Positions 18,605 through 28,763 of a DNA stretch of 64,000 nt are shown in pieces. The notes under the pieces are model-generated. The model was not told the origin of the DNA and did not search any database. It worked only from the letters and a program-made list of their open reading frames with translations. The stretch's first letter is position 1; each line of letters starts with the position of its first letter. Where the stretch lies: assembly GCA_012845835.1 (NCBI GenBank), contig JABAKD010000001.1:13383184-13447183 (forward strand), read 5' to 3'. A program made the translations under genes and the position numbers. The DNA is from Undaria pinnatifida. Taxonomy: Eukaryota; Sar; Phaeophyceae; Laminariales; Alariaceae.

Positions 18605-18873
18605 TGTTAAAATAAAGGTGGAGGACACAGAGCGCCTTCTGCAGGTCTGCCAATTGAGCAGATCCTCGGAGAGTACTCACTTTCGTTCCTTCGTAGAGAT
18701 GTAGCTTTATTCGTTTCGACCAGAGCCCGGGATAGCTTCTGAGATCGGAGGCGCGTGCCTCCGATCTAATTCCTAACTTCCCCGAATATAAACCGCCAAC
18801 CTTCTCATACAAAACCCATCCAAATGATCTCAAATTCGGATACCTACAGGCCTTTCGAGGCCGCATCTTAACA
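18605..18873 (-). repeat. 3' LTR of the gypsy element
   Basis: About 97 percent identical to 21170-21438 by eye (around eight mismatches in 269). It includes a strong inner palindrome GATCGGAGGCGCGTGCCTCC near 18739-18760. Confidence 0.92.
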
Positions 18874-19079
18874 CTAGCCCACCGTGATGAGTCGCATATG
18901 CAGAAATACGGGAGATTCGGGGAAACTCCGGTTCTGCGAACTAGACCATGAGTCGAAGATGCGGCTCCTCAAACCCCACTCCCACACCTCTAACCGTCTG
19001 GCTATGGAGCCAGGAACACGCGAAGAAGAGCAGTAGAAAGAAAAGCAGACCCTACAGCAAGGCAATAGTCACCCATCAA

Positions 19080-19180
19080 AAACCTGCCGCATGCCGCCGG
19101 TGTGGCGGGGGGGGCAGAGAAGGCTCTAGAACCTGCCGCATGCCGCCGGTGTGGCGGGGGGGGGCAGGAAAGGCTCTACG
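19080..19180 (+). repeat. 50-bp tandem duplication ending in G-runs
   Basis: The unit AACCTGCCGCATGCCGCCGG plus a run of 7-8 G and AGGCTCTA is present twice in the gypsy internal region. Confidence 0.85.
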
Positions 19181-19739
19181 GTAAACCAACCACAGAGAAG
19201 GTACTATGGCGAGGCGAGCCCTCGTCGATATGGAGGGGAACACAGGCGCTAACACAAGGGAGAAGTCATGCGAAAAACCTCCCGCGGATATCGGCAAGGC
19301 GGGGGGTTAGACGAGGAAACGACGAATACCCGGGATGAAAGGTGTCAACACCTACAGCCCCGATAGGGGAGGAAGTGTTTAGACGAAAAAAAAACAAAGC
19401 AGAACAAATACAACACATAAAACATAAAAGAAGACACACAGACCCGTACACTGGTCGCCCCCCGGCTCTGGGCTGAGGAGGGCGTCGGCAGGGCGAAATT
19501 GAACAATGACAAAAAGGCGACAGCCCTGCGCCTCAGATAGCGGCGTTTTACCCGAACCCTGACCCGGCACTGAGCAGGGGGTTCGGCAGGACAGAAGAAG
19601 GAAAAAAATGGAAAGAACCGCCCCAAACCTCGATGAAGACCCTCAGGACACTACGAACGACCCAAAGACGAAGACGCAAAACTCATAACTCAAAAAAATG
19701 AAGAACTATCGAGCAGCGGTGGTGGCTTGGAAGTCAACT

Positions 19740-20475
19740 GGCGACGGCCGCGCCTCGAGATTCGTCTACGTTACGTTGGATTCCCCGAGGAAACGCACTG
19801 GCGATGTGAACTTGCAAGCACCAAGAGCCTCGTACGGCTCCCGTTGAAGTCGTGTAGCGCGCTGGGGGAAGAGGGAGTTTGATCGGTCCCGGGTCGTCCA
19901 GAAAGCGGACCAGGTATACCTTGTCCTTGGTAGTGCTCGCGCTGATTTTTCCTAGCCACCATAAACCATCGTCTCCCTTGTACCAAAAGTGGGGTAGGGA
20001 GTACTGTGTCGTGGTAGCGACGGAGCCAATCGGTGCGGGGAACACAGGCGTAGCCCGGCGCTAGGAAACGTTCCCCGTTTTTGCGGGAGAGCTCACACTG
20101 TGCCGCTCCGATCCGCATTCGGCGGTAAAGGCGGTTGGTTTGGCGGTGCTGGTCCGGGGTTCCGGCCCAATAACGCAAGATGTGGGAGCGTGAGAGGTGA
20201 AGGTCCATTTCCCGCTCCCAGGACGGTTCGGAGAGTCCCGCCCAATGCGTCTTCTATAGCACCGCGATGACGCCACCTCGCCCCCGTACCGACTGATGAC
20301 CAGTGATCTGCTCCACCTCCAGCCGTTGAAGGGGAGTCGAAACGTCGTCTTGAGTGACGTGGTACGGCGGGGACTTCTTAGAAAATTTGTTGAGCACATA
20401 CTGTGTCAGCCCCGCCGGTAGGTATGTGGGCCATGCTCCATAAAGCCCTTTGGAATCTCGGTTCCGGAGGGCAGC
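19740..20475 (-). pseudogene. Gypsy pol C-terminus with chromodomain and Tudor-like tail
   Basis: From 20475 the minus strand reads LYGAWPTYLPAGLTQYVLNK, then a chromodomain-like block LEVEQITGHQSVRGRGGVIA, HWAGLSEPSWEREMDLHLS. A TAG at 20254-20256 replaces a residue in it. RLYRRMRIGAAQCELSRKNG follows, and after a frameshift near 20000 a compact WYKGDDGLWWLGKIS, VYLVRFLDDPGPIKLPL, RGSWCLQVH segment that looks like an SH3 or Tudor fold. Chromodomains at this position steer integration of chromoviruses to particular chromatin. A related degenerate copy lies at 38800-38990. Confidence 0.75.
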
Positions 20476-20499
20476 GCTCCGGTCACTTCACGGCCCCAT

Positions 20500-21150
20500 C
20501 GCATAAACCCTATACTGGCCAGAGAAGTGGACGCGACCCTTATCCAGTACCTCGCGACTGGGCTGATTCAGCACTCGACCTCACCGTACTCGAGCCCGCT
20601 GATGGTCATCCCGAAGAAATCTGGCGGTGTGAGGATCACGGTGAACTACAAGAAGCTTAACCAAATTAGCAAGCTCAGCCAACTGCCGATTCCGCGCGTG
20701 GACCAGGTTCTGGACTCCTTGGGCTCAGGTCGGGTGTTTTCCCTGTTCGACTTGGTTTCCTCGTTCCACCAGATAAGGGAACATAAGGACACAGTTCCCC
20801 TTACAGCGTTCTGCACACCCACGGGCCTTTATGAGTGGCTCGTTATGCCTCAGGGCAGCAGCGCCTCGCCTGGGTGGTTCGTCAAGGCTATCAATGAGGT
20901 GATAAAGGGCTTGACACAGGTGGCAGCTTACCTCGACGATGTCATCGTGATCGACTACGACCCGGTAACGCATGTTCGGACGATTCGCTCTCTCTTCGAA
21001 CGCCTTCGAAAGCGCAATCTGAAGCTTTCCCTCTCGCAGGCGCGTCTGGGCGCTACCGATGCGAACTTTCTAGGCCACTCCATTTCGCCAGCAGGCCTAC
21101 GCCCAAATTCGGAAAAAAAATCGGCATTGACCAATATGCCGATGCCCACG
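20500..21150 (+). pseudogene. Gypsy reverse transcriptase fragment, inverted within the element
   Basis: The frame contains STSPYSSPLMVIPKKSGGVR, VNYKKLNQ, VFSLFDLVSSFHQI (catalytic Asp), LYEWLVMPQGSSASPGWF and the YLDDVIV active site, then FLGHSISPAGLRPN. It breaks off at LTNMPMPTS, exactly at the primer site of the host element. Its plus-strand orientation opposes the LTR signals, the primer site and the chromodomain block. This points to an internal inversion or a nested fragment. An upstream frameshift separates it from 20403-20520. Confidence 0.88.
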
Positions 21151-21169
21151 TCCTGCCGTCGACGCCACA

Positions 21170-21438
21170 TGTTAAATTAAAGGTGGGGGACACAGAGTGC
21201 CTTCTGCAGGTCGGCCAATTGAGCAGGTCCTCGGAGAGTACTCACTTTCTTTCCTTCGTAGAGATGTAGCTTTATTCGTTTCGACCAGAGCCCGGGATAG
21301 CTTCTGAGATCGGAGGCGCGTGCCTCCGATCTAATTCCTAACTTCCCCGAATATAAACCGCCAACCTTCTCATACGAAACCCATCCAAATGATCTCAAAT
21401 TCGGATACCTACAGGCCTTTCGAGGCCGTATCTTAACA
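21170..21438 (-). repeat. 5' LTR of the gypsy element
   Basis: 269-bp partner of 18605-18873. The ACTA duplication follows at 21439. Confidence 0.92.
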
Positions 21439-22050
21439 ACTACCCGTCTAGCCAGAAAGACCACGAAAAGAAAGCCGAGTCGACCTGTCCAAAGGAATAA
21501 GCAGTCCAAGATCGACTACGCTAAAGAACACGCCTTATGCATCAAACGTGAAATCGAGCAAATGAATCTGCATCCCTCGTTTCAAAAGGAAAAAAAAACT
21601 GCCTGGAACAGCTTACTTCGTTGAATAATATGGAGTCTATACTCCCCGATGGATGTATGTAAGTAATGATATGCCCACCCAAATAATTGCGTATTATGTA
21701 CGCTTCCTTATCCCACCCCCTGTGTTCTTCGGGCTAGGTTGGGGTTTGGGTTTTTTGTCTGGCTGGAACCTGGTCCAACAGGTATATCTGTATACTACGT
21801 GGTAGTATATATAATAGGGGTGGATGACAATTGCACAACCCCAGAGGCGCAAATATTTTTTTGTCTCTGCTTCTCATGGGATGTGCTTCTACAGCAGCAG
21901 CAGAAGAAATGTTATTTCGTTTCGGGGGTAGCCACCAGCCCTGCTAAATACGCACAGTACAGAGGAACCAGCTTTCAAACCAGAAGGAAAAAATCATGCA
22001 AAACGTGCTCGCTTTGATCAACTCTTCTACTGTCCGATGGTTTTGGAATC
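21439..22050. other. No gene recognised
   Basis: AT-rich, with a short CAG run at 21890-21903. No supported frame. Confidence 0.5.
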
Positions 22051-22320
22051 GACGCGTACTGCAAGTACGAAGTATACGATAGAGGTGCACACCTTTTTTT
22101 TTCTGAGGTTCCCCATTTTGTGAGCTTAAGGCCTCTTCCAAAAACTGATTTGGAGAAAACATAGAACTGCCACCAGATGAAAAATCCCGTGCCTTATGTA
22201 CACAACGAGAACCATAAAAAAATGTCTATTTTTTCCGAAGATTTTCGGTTATTATGGAGCCCCGTTATACAGAAACAATTACAGACGTACAGAGCGCTAC
22301 CTCTATTGCACCACGCGTCA
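22051..22320 (-). mobile_element. MITE family M, copy 1
   Basis: The ends are GACGCGT and ACGCGTC, with inner GATAGAGGTGCAC-type inverted repeats, and a perfect 4-bp duplication AATC on both sides (22047-22050 and 22321-22324). It is 270 bp, has no frame, and belongs to the family described at 57669-57939. Confidence 0.85.
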
Positions 22321-22479
22321 ATCGCTCAGCGCTGCGCGTCAGTGAACAAGTCTTGAATACATTTTGTTAGTGGTTGTTCCTCGTTAGGGGAGTATCCATG
22401 CGTATCTATGCGTCCTGCACTTGTCAGGACAGCCCAAGAACCAACATTCTCTATTGACAGCGCTCGAGTCTAAATTTTC

Positions 22480-22745
22480 ATGGTTCAGGCCGGGACGGGT
22501 TTTATTGTCGGGTCACAGCGGGATGGGAATGCAATGTGCCGGGCTATTTTGGCCGGGTTTTCGCGACTACGTTTTTTGCCGGTACCGCCTTCGCGGTATC
22601 CGGGACGATCTAAATATATATTATGCTGGTACATTTTCGTTGGAAACGCAACATGCCAGGACCGCCTTCGGCGATACCCGGTACAGCAAAATGTGCGGTA
22701 CTTTTTCGCCGGGAACGCAATATGCCGGGAATTGATGCGAATAAA
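22480..22745 (+). repeat. GGTATCCGGGAC / GCCGGTAC degenerate repeat, block 1
   Basis: Strings such as GCCGGTACCGCC, GCGGTATCCGGGAC and TTTTCGCCGGGAACGCAATATGCCGG recur irregularly. The same kind of block occurs at 23370-23690. Confidence 0.7.
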
Positions 22746-23074
22746 GTAAAGCAGCTATTAATATTAATAGCTAGCCTAACCGGTAGAACGGTTGGCTTCG
22801 CCAGGTCATCAGAGGGGGACGGTTGCACCCGCACCAGGGACAGACACCTCGGCCGACGCGGCGGCCCCCGCACTACTTTCAGCACTGGGGTTCCCATCCG
22901 AAGCGCCTATTGTTCTGCTGGACCGCACACGCTAGGAGGTAGGTGTGGGCAGGTGGCTGGTGTTGGTCTGCACGGCTGCCGTCCACCCAATAAAAAATGG
23001 TTCTGCCTAAAAGGAACCCGCCCCGAACCAAAAACAAAAAACAAATGGACCTCACAGCACCGAAAAAAAAAACC

Positions 23075-23226
23075 TTCTGGGACCCGAAGGGTGCGCCATC
23101 TAGCGTTGGGTTGCGAAAGCAGCTGAGTTAAATCGACACACGACGCGTATGAAAATACGTGGAAGTGTGGTGAGCTAAAGCTTTATTTTTCCCCATCCGC
23201 CGGAGGATATAAAAAAAAAAAAAAAA
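23075..23226 (+). repeat. A-tailed retroposon 3' end, family P (copy 1)
   Basis: From GGGACCCGAAGGGTGCGCC to CATCCGCCGGAGGAT it is almost identical to 25590-25720. Both copies end in a long A-rich run. This pattern fits 3' ends of LINEs or SINEs. No reverse transcriptase frame is linked to it. Confidence 0.75.
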
Positions 23227-23369
23227 ATCTGCAGAATGAAAAAAAAAACACTCGAAAGAAAACAAAAAAATGTCTGGAAGAAACGAACCTCGCGCTTAGA
23301 TCTTATAGAGTTACTTATCATCTCCCAGACCACTCGGCCAGTGAAGAAGTTCACGAAATCCCGGCAATC

Positions 23370-23690
23370 CATTTTACCGGTACTTTTTCGCCGGGATTTC
23401 AATATGCCGGTACTTTTTGGGCAGTATCCGGTACTCTAAAATGAACCGGTACTTTTTTGTCGGGATTGCGATATGCCGGTACCCTTTGGGCGGTATCCGG
23501 GACTCGAAAATCACGTGGGTTCATCCGGGCCCTAGTGCCATTTGTCGGGATATTATTTTAAACTTTTACCGGGACTGCGTTATTTGCCAGTAAGTACCGC
23601 CTTCGGCGGTATCCGGGACCACCTAAATATGCCGGGATATGCCGGTATCCCGAATCCCGCCTGCTAGGGTGGGATTCTGACGTCGGGATT
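23370..23690 (+). repeat. GGTATCCGGGAC / GCCGGTAC degenerate repeat, block 2
   Basis: Alternating GCCGGTACTTTTT, CGCCGGGATTTCAATATGCC and GGCAGTATCCGG elements form a loose period of about 65-70 bp, related to block 1. Confidence 0.7.
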
Positions 23691-23828
23691 TTTCCCGACC
23701 TGAACCCGATAAATTTTAGTTTTTTTTTTTCAGTTAAACTAGACTGATAATAATGATACCGAATATAAATAAAATTTTATCGTTTTTCCCCATGACTGCT
23801 CGGCAGATGGGTTTTCGACGAACCATAC

Positions 23829-23950
23829 CCTTGTCCTCTCGCCTTTCTCCAGCACAGCAGTGGGGTGCGATCGGCTGTGGTTGTCGCCGGCAGCGTCTAC
23901 CGCAGATTCAGCATATATATATACGCCGCTTCCGCGGGTTACGGTTAGTT
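23829..23950 (-). pseudogene. Stray degenerate GST exon 3
   Basis: The minus strand encodes AESAVDAAGDNH and then a variant of the GST-2 exon 3 tail (ending EKGERTR in place of EKDQAKK). It is followed by GTATGG at the same place as the GST-2 donor. GST-2 exon 3 (48649-48764) reads YADAAVDAVADNHMELRP. A short TA expansion lies inside the exon and its first third is unrecognisable. No other GST exon was found near it, so it is a relic, not a gene. It shows that GST copies were once spread more widely here. Confidence 0.75.
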
Positions 23951-24129
23951 TCATGGTTGTGAAACACACCACACCTACGTGGGGTTATATAAAAAACCCG
24001 ATAAGGTTGCTGGCCCCGACATGGTTGGGCGGCTTCATGTACTGCTGCTGTGTTGCTATTACAGAGGACGACAGTAAATAGGACCGAATATTGTTGGTAA
24101 AAATATATAAATATAAAGTTTTTTGTCTG

Positions 24130-24478
24130 CACGGTAGGTCTTATTTACTAGGGTAGGGTCCCCCGTAATAGTCGCTGGCTGGCTGGCTGTCGTGCTCTCA
24201 CAGGCTTGTTATTCATTTTTCTCGTGCCGTCCTGTTTCACACTGTTCAATGGTCTCCCTCTTCGTTTCCAATGTTCGTCATTATATTTCACTCTTTATTA
24301 CCTGGTATAATGTTTGTTTGATTGTTGATGGGAATGGTCTGGTGGTCCTGGCTTGCGCCTTTCGTTTTTGCCCCTTCTTCTGTTTGCAGTTCGGCGCATG
24401 ACCAAATCGCCTTTATATGTTCGCAAGGTGTATCTCTGTTATGCATGTAGGTTCTGACCACATGACTCTTCCCTCTCC
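24130..24478. other. No gene recognised
   Basis: T-rich sequence with only short frames. Confidence 0.5.
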
Positions 24479-24794
24479 TTTTTTTTTTTTTTCGCACATA
24501 AATCTACTTTCCAGCTTCTGGACAAGCCGTGATGGTCACAGGTGTCGTCCCCTCTTCCCCCCGGTTCTTGCCTTCAGTTTTTATCGCGCATAGGGTCCAG
24601 CAATCCCACTATTCGTCGATTTTTCATCGAGTGTTGCCAACTCACGCCCTCGCGTTTTCCGCACGTCAAGATGTGAACAAGAAAAAGTACCCACGAATTT
24701 AAACGAGTATGCACTCGGGGAGATTCGAACTCACGAAATTGACCCATACCAGGCTCGAGGATAACATGATACGCCACCGGGGCGACCGAGTTTA
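24479..24794 (-). repeat. tRNA-derived SINE-like repeat, family S1 (copy b)
   Basis: On the minus strand: head GGTCGCCCCGGTGGCGTATC, B-box-like GAGTTCGAATCTCC, body with CCAGAAGCTGG, ending in a run of A. It is the best-preserved copy of the family. Confidence 0.75.
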
Positions 24795-24889
24795 CTCTCT
24801 AGGAGGCATCGGCACGGAAACTGGCTGTGCTGAACTGTGAAAGTAGATGGGTGGAAATATCAGGTAACCGTGGATGAGTCACACACTGC

Positions 24890-25240
24890 AGTTGGCGTTT
24901 TTTATCCGCGCTTATCCCTTATTTGGTAATCTTGGCACTGCGCTTCCTTCTCTTTCTCCTTCCGTGGATGTAACTCAGATCCATGACCAACGATCAGGCT
25001 CCTCCCCTCCCCATCCCGGCTGCGGTACGTGCCTTCATATTGTCGCGAGAAGACTTCTGCCCTGTTTTCCTTCGCCGGCCCGCACCAAATCTGTGCGATG
25101 TTATGCGCTCTCAGCAGTTGATTCCTTTTTCGTTTTTTTAAATATTATTACGACTCCGACCCATGCGAGTTTTTAATTCCAGAGCCAACTCTACAAATAG
25201 TAGCATTCGAGGGTGGCCACTAGACCACCGGAGACCGGTC
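24890..25240 (-). repeat. tRNA-derived SINE-like repeat, family S2 (copy b)
   Basis: The minus-strand head GGTGGTCTAGTGGCCACC contains a textbook A-box. The body has CTGCTGAGAGCGC and TCTCGCGACAATATG, matching 57000-57100. Confidence 0.65.
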
Positions 25241-25589
25241 ATTGTTGTGGGACCAACTCACCTTGCAGCGGTACTTAAAATGTGTTGTCTAGGCATCTAT
25301 GTCGTATGAGTAGTCTGCAGGACCAACGCCCGAATGGGTAGGGTGGACCGTAACTGGACCAAGTCCGGCGGAAGGCCATCTCCCATGGCCAGGGGTTTTG
25401 TTAGTGGGTGAGCTTGCGCAAGTCCCACACTACCCGGAAAGATGACATTCCGGGTGGCTATCTCCACCCAAACTGACCCTCAGGGGAAAGGCCGGGTCGA
25501 CATACACTCGCATCCGTATACAACGGCAGCTTGCGCTGCCGGGGTTGTAACGAAGACCACTGATTGGGACAGCTTACGCTATACCTACA

Positions 25590-25742
25590 ATGGGACCCGA
25601 AGGGTGCGCCAGCTAGCGTTGGGTTGCGAAAGCAGCTGAGTTAAATCGACACACGACGCGTATGAAAATACGTGGAAGTGTGGTGAGCTAAAGCTTTATT
25701 TTTCCTCATCCGCCGGATGATCAAAAAAAAAGAAAAAAAAAA
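25590..25742 (+). repeat. A-tailed retroposon 3' end, family P (copy 2)
   Basis: Second copy of the unit at 23075-23226. The A-rich tail AAAAAAAAAGAAAAAAAAAA begins at 25722. Confidence 0.75.
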
Positions 25743-25929
25743 GAAGTAGTCTGTAACCACATCAGAACCTGGCTCTTTACGAGGCATCACAAGCACTACT
25801 TACTACATGAAGAAGTTGCGTGGATGAGATTGAGAGGAACGATCGGGATATTATGAAGAATATACGAACTGTTGTGTTTGTTATGGATGTACTTTCGTGC
25901 GAATATATTAGTCTGGTCGTTTATCCCGG

Positions 25930-26040
25930 TGGTCTAGTTGTTGTTGTTGTTTTCCTACATTAACTCTTTTCAAAAATCTAGAGTCCGTGGTCACACAAAT
26001 GTGCTGGAGCCCTATTAATAGGAAGATCCGAAAAACTAAA
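25930..26040 (-). repeat. (TTG)n-tailed retroposon, family T (copy 2, truncated)
   Basis: A short TTG run, then AGAGTCCGTGGTCACA and GCTGGAGCCC, up to GATCCGAAAAAC. The same body is found inverted at 30345-30445 and in the LTR insertion at 2245-2690. Confidence 0.65.
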
Positions 26041-27185
26041 TGAAATCAAAATTCTTCCGGAAAATATGCATATGTACCATTTTGATTTTTTTGCCTAGTC
26101 CGTCCCTTTTTCTCCGCCGGCGCAGAGTTTTTTTGTGTGCTTTCTTCTGCAATGCGATCAGACTACCCGTCGGTATATTATCAGCCGTGTGCCGGGCTCA
26201 TGGGACGTCCGTGGCGCGAGCTATGGCCGCGGAAAGCCGCCGAGACTGGCTCTATTTTGCGGGGTATGAGACACTTCTGTCCTCGGCCAACCACACACTA
26301 GACGTATTTAAGCCTCGAGGTTAGGTCTTAAGTACTTCCAACTGGAAGAGCTAGGCCATTCGATATTTCGACCTTAAACGCATAAAAAAAACACCATATG
26401 TCTAAAACTCGAAATAGTGGTCTCTTTCAGTACGCATAAAAAGAAAAGCCGAGGAAAGATCAAACTACTTGACAATAGACTATGATATTTCTGCACTACT
26501 CCAGACGCAGATGGCAAGACGAGGATTTATGTCATGAGTCAGCACATGAGTGGGTGGAAACTTCGAGAAAGACCCTCCCCTGCCCATGCTGGCGAGCTTG
26601 AACAAACGGCCAAAACAAATAACTGGTGCCTGGCAAAAACATTGAGTGCTTCGTACTCCATACTCGCTTCATATGAAGGATACCTCGCAGGCGTCTGCCG
26701 CCTTCGGTGTGCCTCAGTGTGGCAGTCAGTACAGCAGCACAGCAGGACTGGCCCTCAACCCGGTTCAATTTCCACCCTCGAAATGTAGGCATCCGTCTGA
26801 TGTTTCCTCGAGCTTTTGTCGTCTGAAATGCTGTTGTTTGCTGGAAAATACTCGGAAAATTGCTTCAAATATGCACTTGGGCCAAAATGTGCCCAAGTGC
26901 ATATTTTGGGAAAATCCATATCTCACCGTGGTCTGCCGTGGTCGTTAGGTCGATAAAATAGACCTATTTTGTAGACATTTAAGACATGATAGGGCTTAAT
27001 TTGAAGCCTAAAATATAGGCATATCGTCAGGCTTAAATACGTCTACTACACACACGGTGGAACTTTAGTCCTCGCACGTACATCGGGGTGGCATCAAAAT
27101 GTATTTGCGAGAGTATTTTCCCGCACTGCTAGACGCGGGCGCGGTGTATATGTACCCGCTGCAACGACGTGAACTATGTCATTAT
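26041..27185. other. No gene recognised; contains a strong hairpin
   Basis: The frames show no recognisable motif. A perfect 16-bp hairpin lies at 26867-26906 and AT-rich palindromic bits follow to 27050. Confidence 0.5.
26867..26906. other. Perfect 16-bp inverted repeat
   Basis: Arm AAATATGCACTTGGGC (26867-26882), an 8-nt loop, and its exact complement at 26891-26906. There is no T-run next to it. It could be the core of a small fold-back element. Confidence 0.85.
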
Positions 27186-27389
27186 TACTGTGAGTTCTCC
27201 CTCACAATTGACACGGTGGTTACCATACAGCAGTAGCGAAACCTGTATAAAGATATATAAAGTAGCAACACAACCCAAGCAAAAGTAACGATGTGCACAC
27301 AACAGACCATATCGGCAACAAACATCGGTATGAACTGTCTACGATCACAGCAGCAGCAAGCAACCGCAGAGAGCGGCAATAATATATAG
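27186..27389 (+). pseudogene. OTU-like unit 1: upstream region and first 13 codons only
   Basis: The unit opens with ACTGTGAGTTCTCCCTCACA, a small hairpin, and has a TATA-like TATAAAGATATATAAAG at 27246, 45 bp before ATG 27291. It encodes MCTQQTISATNIG as in units 2 and 3, then diverges and stops at 27389 without any OTU domain. It is a truncated tandem copy. Confidence 0.75.
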
Positions 27390-27656
27390 ATCATAAAAAA
27401 TCAAATTTTATTGAGAACGGGATTTTTTTCTGGATGGACCGAGGAGAATATATACACAAGACGTTTACTCTCATCAAAAGAACATACACAGCGGTTTTAC
27501 AATAGAGCACCACCAGCAAGCAGCACGTAGTCCATAGACTCCAAGTTTACTGTGAGTTCTCCCTCACAATTGACCCCGGTGGATACCATACAGCAGTAGT
27601 AGCGAAACCTGTATAAAGAGATATAAAGTAGCAACACAACTCAAGCAAAAGTAACG

Positions 27657-28094
27657 ATGTGCACACAACAGACCATATCGGCAACAAACATCGGTATAAG
27701 CACGCGGGGAAAAATACTGGACACAGAAAACAAACAACAAATTGACACCAATGATTCCTCTAACAGCAGCGACAGCAGTCCAAACCCATCAGACAGCGAA
27801 AATGATCAAGACAACAATAGCGGCAACAATAACAATTCTGGTCAATGGTCCATTATTCCCGAGATTGGTGATGGTGCATGTTTATTAAGATGTATCTCGC
27901 GTCGTGTGCACAACAACCCAGCTTTACATCACATCGTCCGTGCACATATTATTGCCCACATCACAACCAATTTGTACACCGTTATCCCAGGATCAGGTTT
28001 CAACACCTTCCACGACAGCATCTTAGCTGGAGCAAATCAAGGTCATGTAGATAATAAAGAATCATTTGTCGGTGTAGACAATATATTTTTCTGA
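27657..28094 (+). pseudogene. OTU-like cysteine protease, truncated tandem copy 2
   Basis: The 145-codon frame has an Asn/Ser/Asp-rich linker (residues about 25-60), then an OTU start: IPEIGDGACLLRCISRRV, with the catalytic Asp and Cys of GDGxCL. It continues through HHIVRAHIIAHI and TVIPGSGFNTFHDSI. OTU domains end with a catalytic His some 80 residues further on, which is missing. The frame ends soon after KESFVG. OTU enzymes remove ubiquitin; this copy could not unless spliced to further exons. A GTG at the divergence point could be a weak donor. TATA at 27612 lies 45 bp upstream. Confidence 0.7.
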
Positions 28095-28310
28095 ACGGAA
28101 CAAACAACGCCAACGTGCCCGAAAAAGTTCCGTTTGTCTTGCAAAGTTCCGTCAGCAGCACCACCAGCAAGCAGCACGTAGTCCATAGACTCTAAGTTTT
28201 TTGTTTACTGTGAGTTCTCCCTCACAATTGACACGGTGGTTACCATACAGCAGTAGCGAAACCTGTATAAAGAGATATAAAATAGCAACACAACTCAAGC
28301 AAAAGTAACG

Positions 28311-28763
28311 ATGTGCACACAACAGACCATATCGGCAACAAACATCGGTATAAGCGCGCGGGGAAAAATGCTGGACACAGAAAACAAACAACAAATTGAC
28401 ACCAAAGATTCCTGTAACAGCAGCGACAGCAGTACAAACCCATCAGACAGCGAAAATGATGAAGACAACAACAGCGGCAACAATAACAATTCTGGTCAAT
28501 GGTCCATTATTCCCGAGATTGGTGATGGTGCATGTTTATTAAGATGTATCTCGCGTCGTGTGCACAACAACCCAGCTTTACATCACATCGTCCGTGCACA
28601 TATTATTGCCCACATCACAACCAATTTGTACACCGTTATCCCAGGATCAGGTTTCAACACTTTCCACGACAGCATCTTAGCTGGAGCAAATCAAGGTCAT
28701 GTAGATCATAAAGAATCATTTGTCGGTGACTACGCATCCCTCCGATATACACCTTCTGCATAA
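28311..28763 (+). pseudogene. OTU-like cysteine protease, truncated tandem copy 3
   Basis: It is nearly identical to 27657-28094 from 110 bp upstream of ATG to KESFVG, including TATA (28266) 45 bp before ATG and the GDGACL active-site start. It then reads DYASLRYTPSA and stops at 28763. The catalytic His region is again absent. Repeated loss at the same codon suggests either an exon border or that the duplicated unit ended there. No following exon was recognised up to 29.5 kb. Confidence 0.7.

Larger units (their letters stand above)
18605..21438 (-). mobile_element. Gypsy (Ty3) chromovirus-like LTR element, rearranged and defective
   Basis: Two 269-bp LTRs (18605-18873 and 21170-21438) have ends TGTTAA...TTAACA and a 4-bp duplication ACTA at 18601-18604 and 21439-21442. 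On the minus strand the LTR shows a TATA-like TTTATATTCG and then AATAAA. The primer site TGGCGTCGACGGCAGG lies 2 nt inside the right LTR. The element is therefore minus oriented, yet the reverse transcriptase inside is on the plus strand. RNase H and the integrase core are absent. Confidence 0.9.
27506..28763 (+). repeat. Tandem OTU-like gene units of about 650 bp
   Basis: Units 2 and 3 share a leader from AGCACCACCAGCAAGCAGCA (27506 and 28156) through the coding part. Unit 1 shares only the central upstream region. Similarity between units 2 and 3 is about 97 percent by eye, so the duplication is young. Confidence 0.85.

Noticed and set aside
24700-24794. tRNA gene on the minus strand
   Set aside because: It has a B-box-like GTTCGAATCTCC but no proper acceptor stem, and similar heads recur with SINE bodies; treated as a SINE head.
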